Part shown: positions 25,613-35,998 of the stretch, piece after piece
Layout of the letters: the number at the start of each line of letters is the position of its first letter
Position numbering within the stretch: the stretch's first letter is position 1
DNA from: an uncultured Gemmatimonadales bacterium
Lineage (GTDB): Bacteria; Gemmatimonadota; Gemmatimonadetes; JACCXV01; JAHWKZ01
Assembly: GCA_947259315.1 (NCBI GenBank)
Contig: CAMYLR010000019.1
Span: 62,001 to 126,000, forward strand
Direction of reading: 5' to 3'
Length of the DNA stretch: 64,000 nt
The notes under the pieces: model-generated
What the model was told of the DNA's origin: nothing
The model's database searches: none
Seen by the model: only the letters and a program-made list of their open reading frames with translations
Position numbers and translations under genes: made by a program

Positions 25613-26335
25613 ATGAAGAGTGACGACACCCCGGTCGCTCAGCACAACAGCGATCGATCGTGGAGAGGTTTCTGGGAGTCGGCGAGCAGCTGCCGGTTGA
25701 ACCACGCCGAGGCCGAGCACTTCATCGAGGCCCTGCAGCAGCATGTCGGTCTTGAGCCCACCTGGCGCGTGCTCGACTTCGGCTGTGGCTTCGGCTTCAC
25801 AGCCGGCTTGATGGCCCCGAGGGTGGCATCGGTCTCCGTCTGGGACTCAGCCGCCAATATGCGTGCGCACGCCCGCGATCATCTCGCCCCGCATGGCAAT
25901 GTGAGTTTTCTCGATCTCGGGACCGGAATCGCGCTACCCAACGGGGTGCGCTTCGATCTCATTGTCGTAAACAGCGTTGTCCAGTACATGTCCGCGGACG
26001 AGCTGGCTGGCTGGCTAACCGCGTGGCGCGACGGATTGGCTCCGGAGGGCAGGCTCGTTCTGTCGGACTTGATCCCGCGCGGGTACGATGTCCGCCGCGA
26101 CATTCCAGCGGTGCTGCTGTTCAGCTTGCGCCGTGGAACGCTGTTCCGCGCCTTGATCGAGGGCGTGAAGGAGTGGCGCCGCTATCGACAGGTGCACCGC
26201 TCCGTATCACTGTTGACGATCGCCTCGGAGGAGTTCGCCGAGCAGGCGAGGGGGCTCGGACTTGAGACCGAGGTTCTGCCCGCGAACCTGAGTCCGCATC
26301 CGGCTCGGGTGAGTCTCGTTTTGACCCCCGGTTAG
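25613..26335 (+). CDS. SAM-dependent class I methyltransferase
   Basis: The 240-residue protein from ATG 25613 has SAM-binding motif I VLDFGCGFGFTAGLMAP near residue 50. An acidic residue follows beta-2 (SVSVWDSAANMRAHA), and the later strand reads FDLIVVNSVVQYMSADELAG. The C-terminal part is rich in Arg and hydrophobic residues. A TATAAT hexamer at 25504-25509 could be its -10 element, but no good -35 is seen. The substrate is unknown. It precedes the NADH dehydrogenase gene by 7 nt, so the two are probably cotranscribed. Confidence 0.85.
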   Translation: MKSDDTPVAQHNSDRSWRGFWESASSCRLNHAEAEHFIEALQQHVGLEPTWRVLDFGCGFGFTAGLMAPRVASVSVWDSAANMRAHARDHLAPHGNVSFLDLGTGIALPNGVRFDLIVVNSVVQYMSADELAGWLTAWRDGLAPEGRLVLSDLIPRGYDVRRDIPAVLLFSLRRGTLFRALIEGVKEWRRYRQVHRSVSLLTIASEEFAEQARGLGLETEVLPANLSPHPARVSLVLTPG

Positions 26336-26342
26336 CGCCGAC

Positions 26343-27608
26343 GTGGCCCGCCATCATGACCGGGCGAGACCCAAGGTAGTCATCGTTGGCGCCGGATTCG
26401 GCGGCCTTCAGTGTGCACTCCGCCTCGCCAGTAAACCCGTTGACGTCTTGCTGATCGATCGAAACAACTACCATCTCTTCACCCCGTTGCTGTATCAAGT
26501 CGCGAGCTCGCTTCTGAACCCTAGCGAGATCGCGATCCCCGTGCGGTCAGTCGTGAGCCGAGCACGAAACGTGCGCTTCCGACTGGGAAACGTGACCGGC
26601 GTTGACTTCAAAACCCGACGCCTACAGATCACCGACGGAGCCGACATCGCCTACGATTATTTGGTGCTCGCCGTCGGGTGTGCCACCAATTACTTCAACC
26701 TTGACCCCCAACGGGATGGCCTTTCGGGGGTCAAGGACTTACCCGAGGCACTGGCGCTTCGCAATCGAGTGCTCGAACAATTCGAGATCGCTCTGACGGA
26801 ACCGGACGAGGAGAAGCGGACTAAGCTGATGAGCTTTGTCATCGTCGGTGGAGGCCCAACCGGCGTCGAGTACGCAGGTGCGTTAGCCGAGCTCTTCCGT
26901 CGTGTGCTGGTTCACGATTTTCCCGATCTCGACCTGACCCGAGCGCGGGTCGTTCTCATTGAAGGCCGAGATCGATTGCTGATCGATTTCCCGTCGCCTC
27001 TCGGGAACTATGCCCGCGAGCGGCTTCAAAAACTAGGCGTCGAAGTTCGTCTCGGGTCACTCGTTCAGGGCTACGAAAACCGATTCGCACATCTCGACAA
27101 TGGCGAGCGGATTCCGGCTGGTACTCTGATCTGGGCGGCGGGGGTTCAACCAACCGGTCTCACTCAGCATCTGACAGTGCCTCGTGCGACAGCCGGCCGC
27201 GTAGAGGTCGACGATTTTCTACGAGTCGCTGGCCAGGATCGCGTTTACGCGATCGGGGATATGGCAGCCGTGCGCGATGCGAGTGGGCTTCTTCCCATGA
27301 TGGCCCCGCCTGCCATGCAAGCTGGGCGGCATGCGGCGGACAACATCCTGCGCGACGTTCGCGACCAGCCCGCACAACGATTTCGATATCGAGACAAGGG
27401 GATCATGGCGACAATCGGGCGCAACGCGGGCGTAGCCCGTATCGGGCGGTTAAGGCTCAAGGGGTTTGTCGGGTGGGTCGCGTGGTTGCTAATCCACTTG
27501 TATTTCCTCATCGGGTTTCGGAATCGCGTGGCGGTGTTGCTTCAGTGGGGGTGGAACTACTTCAAGTACGATCGCCCGATCCGAATCATAACCCGCAGTG
27601 ATAACTGA
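26343..27608 (+). CDS. ndh: Type II NADH:quinone oxidoreductase
   Basis: This is a single-subunit, non-proton-pumping NADH dehydrogenase on the inner face of the membrane. The 421-residue product (GTG start) has an FAD-binding Rossmann motif VVIVGAGFGGLQCALRL at residues about 12-28. The second dinucleotide motif is SFVIVGGGPTGVEYAGALAE near 163-182, and the flavin contact VYAIGDMAAV is near 300. The quinone-site region is LLPMMAPPAMQAGRHAADNI. C-terminal amphipathic/hydrophobic helices (GWVAWLLIHLYFLIGF) match membrane attachment in NDH-2. Confidence 0.93.
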   Translation: MARHHDRARPKVVIVGAGFGGLQCALRLASKPVDVLLIDRNNYHLFTPLLYQVASSLLNPSEIAIPVRSVVSRARNVRFRLGNVTGVDFKTRRLQITDGADIAYDYLVLAVGCATNYFNLDPQRDGLSGVKDLPEALALRNRVLEQFEIALTEPDEEKRTKLMSFVIVGGGPTGVEYAGALAELFRRVLVHDFPDLDLTRARVVLIEGRDRLLIDFPSPLGNYARERLQKLGVEVRLGSLVQGYENRFAHLDNGERIPAGTLIWAAGVQPTGLTQHLTVPRATAGRVEVDDFLRVAGQDRVYAIGDMAAVRDASGLLPMMAPPAMQAGRHAADNILRDVRDQPAQRFRYRDKGIMATIGRNAGVARIGRLRLKGFVGWVAWLLIHLYFLIGFRNRVAVLLQWGWNYFKYDRPIRIITRSDN

Positions 27609-27614
27609 TTACCG

Positions 27615-28565
27615 TTATTGACCGCCCTGGCGCCGGATCATCGTCAGCACCACGTCGCCAACGATTTCGAGTGTGGCCGAGGAGACTTTGTCGAGGGTGT
27701 CTTCGGGGGTATGCCAGAACGGGTAGTCGAAGTCGATGATGTTGATCGTGCGGATCCCGGCCTCGTTGAGCGGCACGTGATCATCGGTGATCGGCTGTCC
27801 CGGGGGACTCGCAGGGAAGACTGCCGCGTACCCCAGCTCGTGTGCAAGATCCCACACTCGGTCCACGACCTCGGGTGCAAACTGCAAGCTGAAACCCTCC
27901 TTCGGGAACCTCGGGTCCTGGTCACCGACGAGGTCGAGCAAGATCCCGTAGAGTGGCCGATACGTATCGCCGCGAATCTCGGCGAAGTGTCTTGCGCCTA
28001 AAAACATATCGGGCGTAAAGGTGGCCAGCGTGACGGGATCGTGACCCCAATCCTCTCCGTCCGTCAACAACAAGTCGACACCGATCTCGGGTGGCCTTTC
28101 CGCCAACGCATCGGCGATCGCGAGAACGATCGCCACTCCCGACGCTCCATCGTTGGCACCCGGTATCGGATTGTCACGGTCGGCGGGATCTGCCGCCCTC
28201 TCGGCCACTGGTCGAGTATCCCAATGGGCAAGGACCAATACGCGCGACGTCGCTTCGGGCTTGAAGCTCGCCCAGACGTTCGTGAGCGACAGCGTTTCGC
28301 CCTCCTGCGTTACGTGCGTGAACCCCATCTGCTCGGTGACATCTGCACGTGCTTCCAGAAACGTCGTCATCCAAGCCAGTGCTTCGGTGTGAGCAGTGGT
28401 GCCCGGAACCCGCGGTCCGAATGCTACCTGACGCTGAACGAGCGTGTCCGCGAGCTGGCGGTCGAACTCCATCGTGCGACCCGACGGCGTGGGCCCCCCG
28501 TCACAGCTTCCCACTACCAGCACTAGGACAAGCACACGCAGGAGCCCAACGAGCCGGTTCAACAT
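27615..28565 (-). CDS. M28/glutaminyl-peptide cyclotransferase-like lipoprotein
   Basis: From ATG 28565 the product has 316 residues with a lipoprotein signal (VLVLVLVVGSC). An in-frame ATG at 28607, 9 nt from the sprA stop, is an alternative that makes a long signal. The M28 fold shows LAHWDTRP, GANDGASGVAIVLAIADAL, TDGEDWG and HTPEDTLDKV, the pattern of the glutaminyl cyclase-like subgroup (Trp after the metal His, TDGED). It could cyclise N-terminal Gln of exported peptides or act as an aminopeptidase. It lies directly after sprA and may act on the same secreted proteins. That link is inference; notably, glutaminyl cyclases modify many periplasmic proteins in Bacteroidota. Confidence 0.87.
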   Translation of the reverse strand: MLNRLVGLLRVLVLVLVVGSCDGGPTPSGRTMEFDRQLADTLVQRQVAFGPRVPGTTAHTEALAWMTTFLEARADVTEQMGFTHVTQEGETLSLTNVWASFKPEATSRVLVLAHWDTRPVAERAADPADRDNPIPGANDGASGVAIVLAIADALAERPPEIGVDLLLTDGEDWGHDPVTLATFTPDMFLGARHFAEIRGDTYRPLYGILLDLVGDQDPRFPKEGFSLQFAPEVVDRVWDLAHELGYAAVFPASPPGQPITDDHVPLNEAGIRTINIIDFDYPFWHTPEDTLDKVSSATLEIVGDVVLTMIRRQGGQ

Positions 28566-28615
28566 GACAGCGTTGCTTGACAATCGCGGTACAATAAGAT
28601 CAGTCATTCTCCCAC

Positions 28616-31600
28616 CTAGAAAAGAAAATCGAGAAATGCCTCCATTCCCACCGTTGTATTCCGTAGATCTCGTTTTCGATCATCTCGCGACAGGTAGCTG
28701 ACCGCAAACCCCGATACCACCCGTCCAAACTCATACGCCACCGAAGGGCGAATCTCCGTCGTCAGTGTTTCGACGTTCAAGACTGGTTCTTCTTCGCCCG
28801 CCAGCACGGTTGAGTCCTCTCGGAAACGTCGGTTGAACGACACCGATGTCAACAACGGCTGTCTCAGCTTCGCCTTCCACAGTGTCGGAAATGGAATGTA
28901 CAACGTAGTACCAGGACGGATGTTGTAGTTGAAATTGACCGAGAAATCAGTGGACAATTTCTCCCGACGATTGTCCACCTCTTCACCCCTGATCGCTGCA
29001 GTGATCGTCTCACTGTGCGAAGCGCGAAAATCGGTCGACATCCCATTGACCCACGTGAGTCGAACCGCAACCACCGGATCCCACAATCGACGATCGACGT
29101 CACCCAGCAGTTGATCATTCGAGGTGTCGCTAGTCGTTCGACGCTCGAAGCTGGACGAAATCGTTGCGCCCGCGATCGTCCTACGTACCGGGCCCGGTAA
29201 CCAGAGATCGGTCCATCTGACGCTAACATCGGGCCAAGTGCGCACCGATTGCTCGTTCACGCCTTGTAGATATCGACTGACATTGTCCGTCTCTCGATAA
29301 GCTCCTCGAATTTGAAGGGTCCGTACCGGCTGGAGCGTAGTAGAGAGACCCCAGTCATCGCTCTCTGTGAAACTCTGAGGTTCCTCGGCGCTTTCGTTGT
29401 CAAGGCTCCCGAAGCCCCACCCGAAGCCAAAACTGGGGTCATCCTCCTCCTGCACGTACAACACGCTCTCGCGCTGGCGACGATCAAAGCGGATCGGTCC
29501 CAAGAATCGGCTCCACCAAGCGGTCCGAGAGGGGGCAGGTGTAGCGCTCCCTTCCCCGGACGACCCCAACGCCTGAATGAGTCCAACGACTTGGAACTGT
29601 ATCGAAAGAGACCTGTTTCTCGTCGCCGCGAAGTCGCGAAGATCAAGACTGTCGAGGCTTCGACTGGCGGCACGAGTGTGATTCCTGTTCGACGTCGTTC
29701 GGTAGCTGTAGCGAGGCGTGAGCCAACTCGCGATCGGAATCGTCCAGTCAAAGTCGAACGACTGGCCGCGCAGTGCTTCCACCCCCAGCGTCTCTCTCGA
29801 GATTACCGTTTCCGGGAACACGAGATCACGCGTTGTGTCCCATCTGAGACTGGTCCGCATAGATGAAAACAGCTGGAAGTCTATCTGGGCGTTGCCGGTC
29901 ACGTTCTGCGTCGTATCGGCGGTGAAATCAGTCCCACTCGCCAGGAACTTGTTACTGTTGCGTTCCTCGAACAGGGTCCTGGTGCTGAGCGCGACAGTGG
30001 CCGGGACGAGGTTCAGATCGGCTGCGGCCAACTTTTGAAGCGCTTCGCTGCCCTTGATCGCTTTGGGGAATGGCAGTTTCGCTATCCAGCCCAAGCCGAG
30101 CGGAAGTCCCCGTTTCCTGAACCCGCTCCGATACGCAACCAGGGTTTCCCACCGTTTGCGGTCCGTGTCGAGATCCACAGATTTCGAATCTTCTCCTCGG
30201 AAAGTCAGGCGAGCCTCTAACTTGTCCAGTGTCGCAGCAACAATCGGATTTGAAGATCGTCTCGTTCGGAAGGCACGCAGTGAAACGATATCGCGGGTAC
30301 TCGTTCGCTCCAGCGAGTCTTCCTGCGCGCTGGTGGTAACGAGGATATCAGACCCCACCGCGTACAGCGGGATGTCCTTTGTTCCGAAGTGATCGTACGC
30401 GAGGGGCAAAGCGATGCCCCATGACTCCGGAAACATCTTCTCAAGATCTAATGTCATACTCAGATCAAAGTCGCCGCTATCGAAGTTATTGCGAACCGCG
30501 TTTAGATTGCGATATCGACCATCGCGGGTCTCAAACGTCAGGTTGACGCGCCCGAGATCGGCAAACACCGCCCGGGCGCTGATGAAACCGGCCCCGCCCC
30601 CCTCTCTGAGCGGTGCCGTTAGCCGCCACTCGTCGATCCAGAATGAACCGGTGACGGGAGACCCGGTCGTGTTTTCGACTCCGATCGTGAGTTGGCTCAC
30701 TTCGGTGATCGTCGGGGCTGGCGTTGTCGATGATGCGATGCGGACACGGTAGCGGCCGTCATCTGATACGGCGCTTCCGGTATCCGCTCCCACCGTGGCA
30801 AGGCTGTCGAGCAAGGTTCGCTTCAGCTCGGTAAAGATATCAAAGTCGATGATATGTTCTTCCCAATCGAGATCACGCAGAGGGGCGGTGTACTCGTAGG
30901 CATTCAGCGTGTCGATCCCAAACGCAACGAAAAAATTCGGCTGTTGCCCAGTATCGACATCACGACCCTGAACCCAAAGCCGCATTTCCTCGTAATCGAT
31001 GTAGGACTCTCGATCGAATAACGGCCGGAAGATCGTTCCACGTGCGCCCATCGGAAGTCCGCGGTACCCGAACTCGAGCGACTGCTCGCGGACAATCGTG
31101 TTGACCCCAGCGATCTCATCAGCCCTGTCTTGCTGCGCGATTACTCCCGGAGGACTCCGATACTCGGGGTTCTCGACATCGTTGATCGCGGTGATTTGAA
31201 GGCTGTCACTATCCTGGCCAGCGATCGGAAAACCATCGGCGTCGACAATGCCGCGCTGCAGAAACGTCGACCCAACGATCTCGAGGTTGACGATCTCAAA
31301 CTCGGTTGGACTCTCGACACCGGTAAACGTCAGCCTGATGGCGCGCACATTGCGCAAGTCCGGAGACCCGATCGACTGATCGGGAGACACGAGCGGCAGC
31401 CGAATGCGACGGAACCCAGTCGCAGGGTTTCGGCTACCTGGCACCTCGAACCGATCCCCGGACAGGTCGAACTCCCAACGGATGATGTCTTCCTGCCGGT
31501 CGAGAAGACCGTTCAGGTTGTTGTCCTCGGTATCGAGAATCGAGTTGTCCTCGGTTCCGTTAGGATTGGCTGGGAAATTGCCGGCGCCGAAAGACTCGTT

Positions 31601-34411
31601 GAAATCATCTGTCCCATCATCACCGGCAACATTGATGAAGTCGTTTCCCTCGATTCCATCCAGGCCGACGTCCTCCTCGAAATCCAAGTTGTTGTCTCGC
31701 GTATTCGGGTCCGTCTCCTCGGTATCCAAGACGCCGATCCCAACCGGAACCCCGTCGCGGTCGATCCGAACCGTGTCCTCATCGATCGTGCCGAGATCGA
31801 CGATCATCGTGCCCCGGTTTCCGCGCAGGAAGAACTCGACAAACTTCTGCCGGGTCAGATCCTCGCCGGTGGTGGAGACGAGGGTCTGAATCGAGCGCCA
31901 AGAAGAGGACCTTTCGCCGGGTGTTTCACCCCGCGGCTCGAGAAGCACAACGAATTCACTGTCACCAACGTCAACTCCACGCACGGTGCCTGTCACCTGC
32001 TGCTGGTCGATCGCGAAGGTGAACCACCGGGCGTCTGCGTACTCAGCCAAGCTTAACGTGGTTTGACTCGGTACCGACGCGAAGGTCCACGCACGGAAGA
32101 ACAGGTTCAGCCGTTTCGCCACTTCGATGTTCTCGAAATCGTTCAGGAAGACTTCCCCATCGGTATTTGGATCGGGATTGCTCCAGGCGAGCTCACCACG
32201 CAAGGTGAATGTCGACTGTTGTGCACCATCGACACCGGGTAGCCCGTCGAGCCAACGACTCATGAAGGGCATCCTGCCGGTGTAGACGCCGTCCACCGCT
32301 CCGATGACCGTTTGGAACGGTTCGGCTCCGAGAATCGGTCGGTTGGCCAAGCTCTCCTGATTCTGCACCATTAGGGTCGAGTTGATCGTCATGTTGGGAG
32401 CGGGCGCGTACGACCCCGCCGCGCCGTATAACGTCGTCGGAGCCAAGTTGAACAAGGGAGCGACCTCGAAATTGATGTCTAGCCGGTCGTTCGGATATCG
32501 CTCGGCGAGCCCAGCGGGATCAGTCAGAACGACGCGCCCGAAATCGTAAAAGATCTGGTAGTCCTCCCCGCGGGTGAGCACCTCTCCGCCGATCGTGATT
32601 CGCTCTGAGCCATCGATCAGATTGGCCGCTCCGAGCTCGATCTCGCCGGTCAACCCACCGCGAGAGAGGTAAGTCGCCTCGATGAAGTAGACCTGATCGT
32701 TCAGCGCCGTCCGATTGGGATCGCTGTTGAAATACAGTTGTCGGTTTGGACGCTCGATCAGAATCGGTGTACCGATTTCGTCGGTAGGCTCGAAGAACGG
32801 TCGGATATTGGGCAACACGAGATAATCCGGGCCCCCGAAAGGATCGCGTAGGATCCGTGGCACGCTCACGCGTTCATTCACGTCGGTCACACCGAAGATC
32901 TCTGAGTATTTGCGTGATTCACCGTCGATCGTCTCAAACGTCTCTTTGAGATCCTGAGCGCCGCGGTAGATCGTCAACTCTAGAGCGCCCAGCTGAATGT
33001 TCGGCTCCCGCAGCGAGTAGACATTTCTGAGCGTGTAATCCCACGTGAAGTCCAGCGTGTCGGGATTGATCGGTTTGATCAGTTTGAGGATTTGATCGTC
33101 GGCCTCTTGCGGTGTCCCCACCTCTGTCCCATCCGTTGTCACGTAAGCAACGGCTAGGACCTCATTGTCGTTGAGCTGCCGACTCATCTGGATAATGACA
33201 CCGTCCGAGATGACATAATCGTCCCCCTCGATCAGTAGATCGAAGAACCCGGCATGCGATTGATCGGCGAGTGTGTCGGGAAGCGTGGGATTGATGAACG
33301 CCGTTCCCGGCTTCGAAGCCAGCTCGCGGTTGTTGCTAAAGTTCCCGTCGTCCAACCACACGTTGAAAGAGCCGAGCTCGGGCAGCGACGAAGGGGTGAG
33401 CAGAGACGTCCCCGCGCTTGGATACAGGATCCGACCAGGAACGAGGGAGTCTGGGTGAAACAAGAGAAAGAACCGGTCATTCTGAAACTGCGTGTCTTTG
33501 ATGTCGAGGCTCACCTCGGATAGGACGCCATCTCCGCTGGGCTCGATCGAGAGGGACCGCGTGGTCGTCTGTCCCTCTTTGCGGGAGCCGAGAACTCGCA
33601 GATCGACCGGGCCAAGTTGAGCCACCGCTTGAGCTCCGAATGTTCCCTGTGCAACACCGCTCCCCAGGAATCGAGACGGCGGCAGCGCAACCCGTATGTC
33701 CCCAACATCGACCTGTTTGAAGATCTCGTCGTCCGTCCCCGCGTACGCAAGCGAGATCAGCTGCTTGGATTCCAGCTCACGCTGTGAGTTGAAGTCGACG
33801 GTTACGTCGAGCTTCGTTCCAACGGTCCCCAGGATCTTGAGATCAAGTGTTTGATCCAGATCGAGATCGAAACCGCCTGCCGCTCGCCTAAGGAGCTCGG
33901 GACGGATATCGGGGTCTTGAGTACTGCGCGATCCGAGCGCACCTAGGTGCAGCTTGCCCTGCACATCGAACACCGACCCCTCACCAAATACAGCCGCTAA
34001 CGGGGCCGGGACCCTGAGCGGATTTTCCAGCTCGGGTATCAAACCTTCGGCAGCCTGGGACCGGCCGGAGAGCCGGCCGACCACGATGCTCGCCCATAGC
34101 TCCTCACGCGCACGAGCCTGGGCACGTCGTGTGTAGGCATCGAGGCTGAAGCCCATGGCGGCTGGACGGCGCGCTCCAGCGGAGGGCACATCGGCACCCT
34201 GCGGAACGACAGAACCCAACCGCGGATCAAACTCGAGCAGGCTGTCGGCCGGGAGACGCACCACGCTGGGCTGCCAACGCTCCGTTCGCCAGACAAGACC
34301 AGGGGTCCGTTGCTCTTGCTGCGCAGATAGTGGGCTGGCGACCGCCACTGCCAGGGCAACGCCCCAGATCAGGCGGGTCACACATCGAGTCGGGGGAGCA
34401 GTCAGACTCAT
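28616..34411 (-). CDS. sprA: Giant outer-membrane protein SprA/Sov
   Basis: SprA is known in Bacteroidota as the 36-strand translocon of the type IX secretion system. From ATG 34411 the product has 1,931 residues, somewhat shorter than the roughly 2,400 of Flavobacterium SprA. It has a signal peptide ending in PLSAQQ. The SprA family features are the repeated LKILGTVGTKLDVTVDFNSQ segments, EIFKQVDVGDIRVALPPSRF and the YNRGAQ-like LELTIYRGAQDLKETFE. A central Asp-rich block has the DTEDNNLNGLLDRQEDI pattern (about residue 970). The C-terminus is long and aromatic/Arg alternating, with Phe at the very end as in barrel proteins. No other T9SS gene is in the window. Confidence 0.92.
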   Translation of the reverse strand: MSLTAPPTRCVTRLIWGVALAVAVASPLSAQQEQRTPGLVWRTERWQPSVVRLPADSLLEFDPRLGSVVPQGADVPSAGARRPAAMGFSLDAYTRRAQARAREELWASIVVGRLSGRSQAAEGLIPELENPLRVPAPLAAVFGEGSVFDVQGKLHLGALGSRSTQDPDIRPELLRRAAGGFDLDLDQTLDLKILGTVGTKLDVTVDFNSQRELESKQLISLAYAGTDDEIFKQVDVGDIRVALPPSRFLGSGVAQGTFGAQAVAQLGPVDLRVLGSRKEGQTTTRSLSIEPSGDGVLSEVSLDIKDTQFQNDRFFLLFHPDSLVPGRILYPSAGTSLLTPSSLPELGSFNVWLDDGNFSNNRELASKPGTAFINPTLPDTLADQSHAGFFDLLIEGDDYVISDGVIIQMSRQLNDNEVLAVAYVTTDGTEVGTPQEADDQILKLIKPINPDTLDFTWDYTLRNVYSLREPNIQLGALELTIYRGAQDLKETFETIDGESRKYSEIFGVTDVNERVSVPRILRDPFGGPDYLVLPNIRPFFEPTDEIGTPILIERPNRQLYFNSDPNRTALNDQVYFIEATYLSRGGLTGEIELGAANLIDGSERITIGGEVLTRGEDYQIFYDFGRVVLTDPAGLAERYPNDRLDINFEVAPLFNLAPTTLYGAAGSYAPAPNMTINSTLMVQNQESLANRPILGAEPFQTVIGAVDGVYTGRMPFMSRWLDGLPGVDGAQQSTFTLRGELAWSNPDPNTDGEVFLNDFENIEVAKRLNLFFRAWTFASVPSQTTLSLAEYADARWFTFAIDQQQVTGTVRGVDVGDSEFVVLLEPRGETPGERSSSWRSIQTLVSTTGEDLTRQKFVEFFLRGNRGTMIVDLGTIDEDTVRIDRDGVPVGIGVLDTEETDPNTRDNNLDFEEDVGLDGIEGNDFINVAGDDGTDDFNESFGAGNFPANPNGTEDNSILDTEDNNLNGLLDRQEDIIRWEFDLSGDRFEVPGSRNPATGFRRIRLPLVSPDQSIGSPDLRNVRAIRLTFTGVESPTEFEIVNLEIVGSTFLQRGIVDADGFPIAGQDSDSLQITAINDVENPEYRSPPGVIAQQDRADEIAGVNTIVREQSLEFGYRGLPMGARGTIFRPLFDRESYIDYEEMRLWVQGRDVDTGQQPNFFVAFGIDTLNAYEYTAPLRDLDWEEHIIDFDIFTELKRTLLDSLATVGADTGSAVSDDGRYRVRIASSTTPAPTITEVSQLTIGVENTTGSPVTGSFWIDEWRLTAPLREGGGAGFISARAVFADLGRVNLTFETRDGRYRNLNAVRNNFDSGDFDLSMTLDLEKMFPESWGIALPLAYDHFGTKDIPLYAVGSDILVTTSAQEDSLERTSTRDIVSLRAFRTRRSSNPIVAATLDKLEARLTFRGEDSKSVDLDTDRKRWETLVAYRSGFRKRGLPLGLGWIAKLPFPKAIKGSEALQKLAAADLNLVPATVALSTRTLFEERNSNKFLASGTDFTADTTQNVTGNAQIDFQLFSSMRTSLRWDTTRDLVFPETVISRETLGVEALRGQSFDFDWTIPIASWLTPRYSYRTTSNRNHTRAASRSLDSLDLRDFAATRNRSLSIQFQVVGLIQALGSSGEGSATPAPSRTAWWSRFLGPIRFDRRQRESVLYVQEEDDPSFGFGWGFGSLDNESAEEPQSFTESDDWGLSTTLQPVRTLQIRGAYRETDNVSRYLQGVNEQSVRTWPDVSVRWTDLWLPGPVRRTIAGATISSSFERRTTSDTSNDQLLGDVDRRLWDPVVAVRLTWVNGMSTDFRASHSETITAAIRGEEVDNRREKLSTDFSVNFNYNIRPGTTLYIPFPTLWKAKLRQPLLTSVSFNRRFREDSTVLAGEEEPVLNVETLTTEIRPSVAYEFGRVVSGFAVSYLSRDDRKRDLRNTTVGMEAFLDFLF

Positions 34412-34606
34412 GCAGGGTATACGAATCACAGTGGTCCCGCAGGCGCGGGGCAAGACATCAATATTACTTTGGCCTTGACTCTAGCGCCGAAACAGAGTCG
34501 ACACCTGAGATTCGCGCGACAGTGGGTTGGCAGACGTGCACACTTTTGAATATAGATCCAGCCGTTTAGCGGGCCACTTGGCGCCCACAGCTTGAGGACC
34601 CCCTTT

Positions 34607-35998
34607 ATGAGCCGTTGGCAAGAGTGGATCAGCGCCCGCACGCTGTCCCTGTACACGCTTCGCGAACACCTCGGTCCGTTCGTCTTCGGGCTCGTCATTT
34701 TCACGTTTATCATGCTCATGAATCAGGTGGCCCGGCAATTTCAGTCGCTCGCCGGCAAGGGATTGGGTGCCAAGGTGATCATCGAGATCTTCCTACTCTC
34801 GATTCCGCTCACGGTAGCTGTGACGATCCCTATGGCCGTCTTGGTCGCCACGATGGCGGCCTTTGGAAGGCTGGCCGGCGACAACGAGATCACCGCGATG
34901 CGGGCCAACGGGGTTGGCTTTCACCAGATATTGATGCCAACGATCATGGCTGCCCTATTGCTCTCTTTTGCAACAATCTGGTTCAACGACACCATCTTGC
35001 CAGATAGCAACCATCGCTTGAGTCGACTCATGCAAGACATCCAGCGTACGAAACCCACCGTAGTCCTGGAAGAGAAACGGTTCAACGATCCGACCGGTTT
35101 GGGAGATTACCGGATATTGCCAGACCGGCTGAACCGTGAGACCAATATGATGTACGGACTCAGAATCCTCGACATGTCGGACTTGAGCGTGCAGCGCACC
35201 ATCTTCGCCGACTCGGGTCGACTCGACTACACAACCAATCAAGAAGATGCTGTCCTGACACTATGGGATGGCCGGGTCCACCACCGCGATATTACTCAAC
35301 CTGGCGAGTACGAGATGCTCGACTTCGAGCAACAACAATTGGTCATGCGTGGTGTGTCGTCGCGGCTCGACCGCGCCCGCGAAGACTCCGGCATGCGCAG
35401 CGACCGCGAGATGAATCTCGGCACACTGCTGGAGAACGTCCGTGTTGAACAAGCGAGAATCGACACCGCACGCCAGGAACTGAGTGGAGTGGTCACTGCC
35501 CACGTGGCCACTCTGATCGGAGACACGCTTGTGCTAGCGGCCAAGGACACCATCGGTTTTGGAGCCCTAAGAAGCCAGGCACCGATTGATCAGGAACGCT
35601 TCCGGGCCAACACTGTGGAGCGACTGAGCCAGGGGGTCGACTACGCATTGCGCCAGCGAAGCAAGTACCTGGTCGAGTACCACAAGAAGTTCGCCATCCC
35701 TTTCGCTTGTTTGATCTTCATTCTGGTTGGGGCCCCCATCGGAGTGCGCGCCAAGCGCGGGGGGTACGGTTTCGCAATGGGTTTGAGCACGTTGGCATTT
35801 GTCTTCTACTACATGGCGCTGACTGGTGGCGAGGATCTAGCCGATCGGCGCCTTTTGCCTCCGTGGTTGGCGATGTGGTTGGCCAACATCGTGTTTCTCG
35901 CGTTCGGGATTTGGCTGTTTAGTCGCGCGTCCCGGGACGCAAGAACGCACAAGCTCAGGTTGCCCAAGTGGTGGCCCCGGAGAAAGTTGACGGCATGA
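34607..35998 (+). CDS. lptF: LPS export permease LptF
   Basis: This is one of the two inner-membrane permease subunits of the LptB2FG LPS transporter. The 463-residue product has an N-terminal YLxREhlgPF-type start (YTLREHLGPFVFGLVIFTF). Three N-terminal helices contain LLSIPLTVAVTIPMAVLVAT with the GRLAGDNEITAMRANGV coupling helix. A periplasmic beta-jellyroll (about 140-330) and three C-terminal helices follow (IPFACLIFILVGAPIGVRAK). ATG 34607 has GAGG about 10 nt upstream. It is divergent from sprA and overlaps lptG by 4 nt. Confidence 0.92.
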   Translation: MSRWQEWISARTLSLYTLREHLGPFVFGLVIFTFIMLMNQVARQFQSLAGKGLGAKVIIEIFLLSIPLTVAVTIPMAVLVATMAAFGRLAGDNEITAMRANGVGFHQILMPTIMAALLLSFATIWFNDTILPDSNHRLSRLMQDIQRTKPTVVLEEKRFNDPTGLGDYRILPDRLNRETNMMYGLRILDMSDLSVQRTIFADSGRLDYTTNQEDAVLTLWDGRVHHRDITQPGEYEMLDFEQQQLVMRGVSSRLDRAREDSGMRSDREMNLGTLLENVRVEQARIDTARQELSGVVTAHVATLIGDTLVLAAKDTIGFGALRSQAPIDQERFRANTVERLSQGVDYALRQRSKYLVEYHKKFAIPFACLIFILVGAPIGVRAKRGGYGFAMGLSTLAFVFYYMALTGGEDLADRRLLPPWLAMWLANIVFLAFGIWLFSRASRDARTHKLRLPKWWPRRKLTA

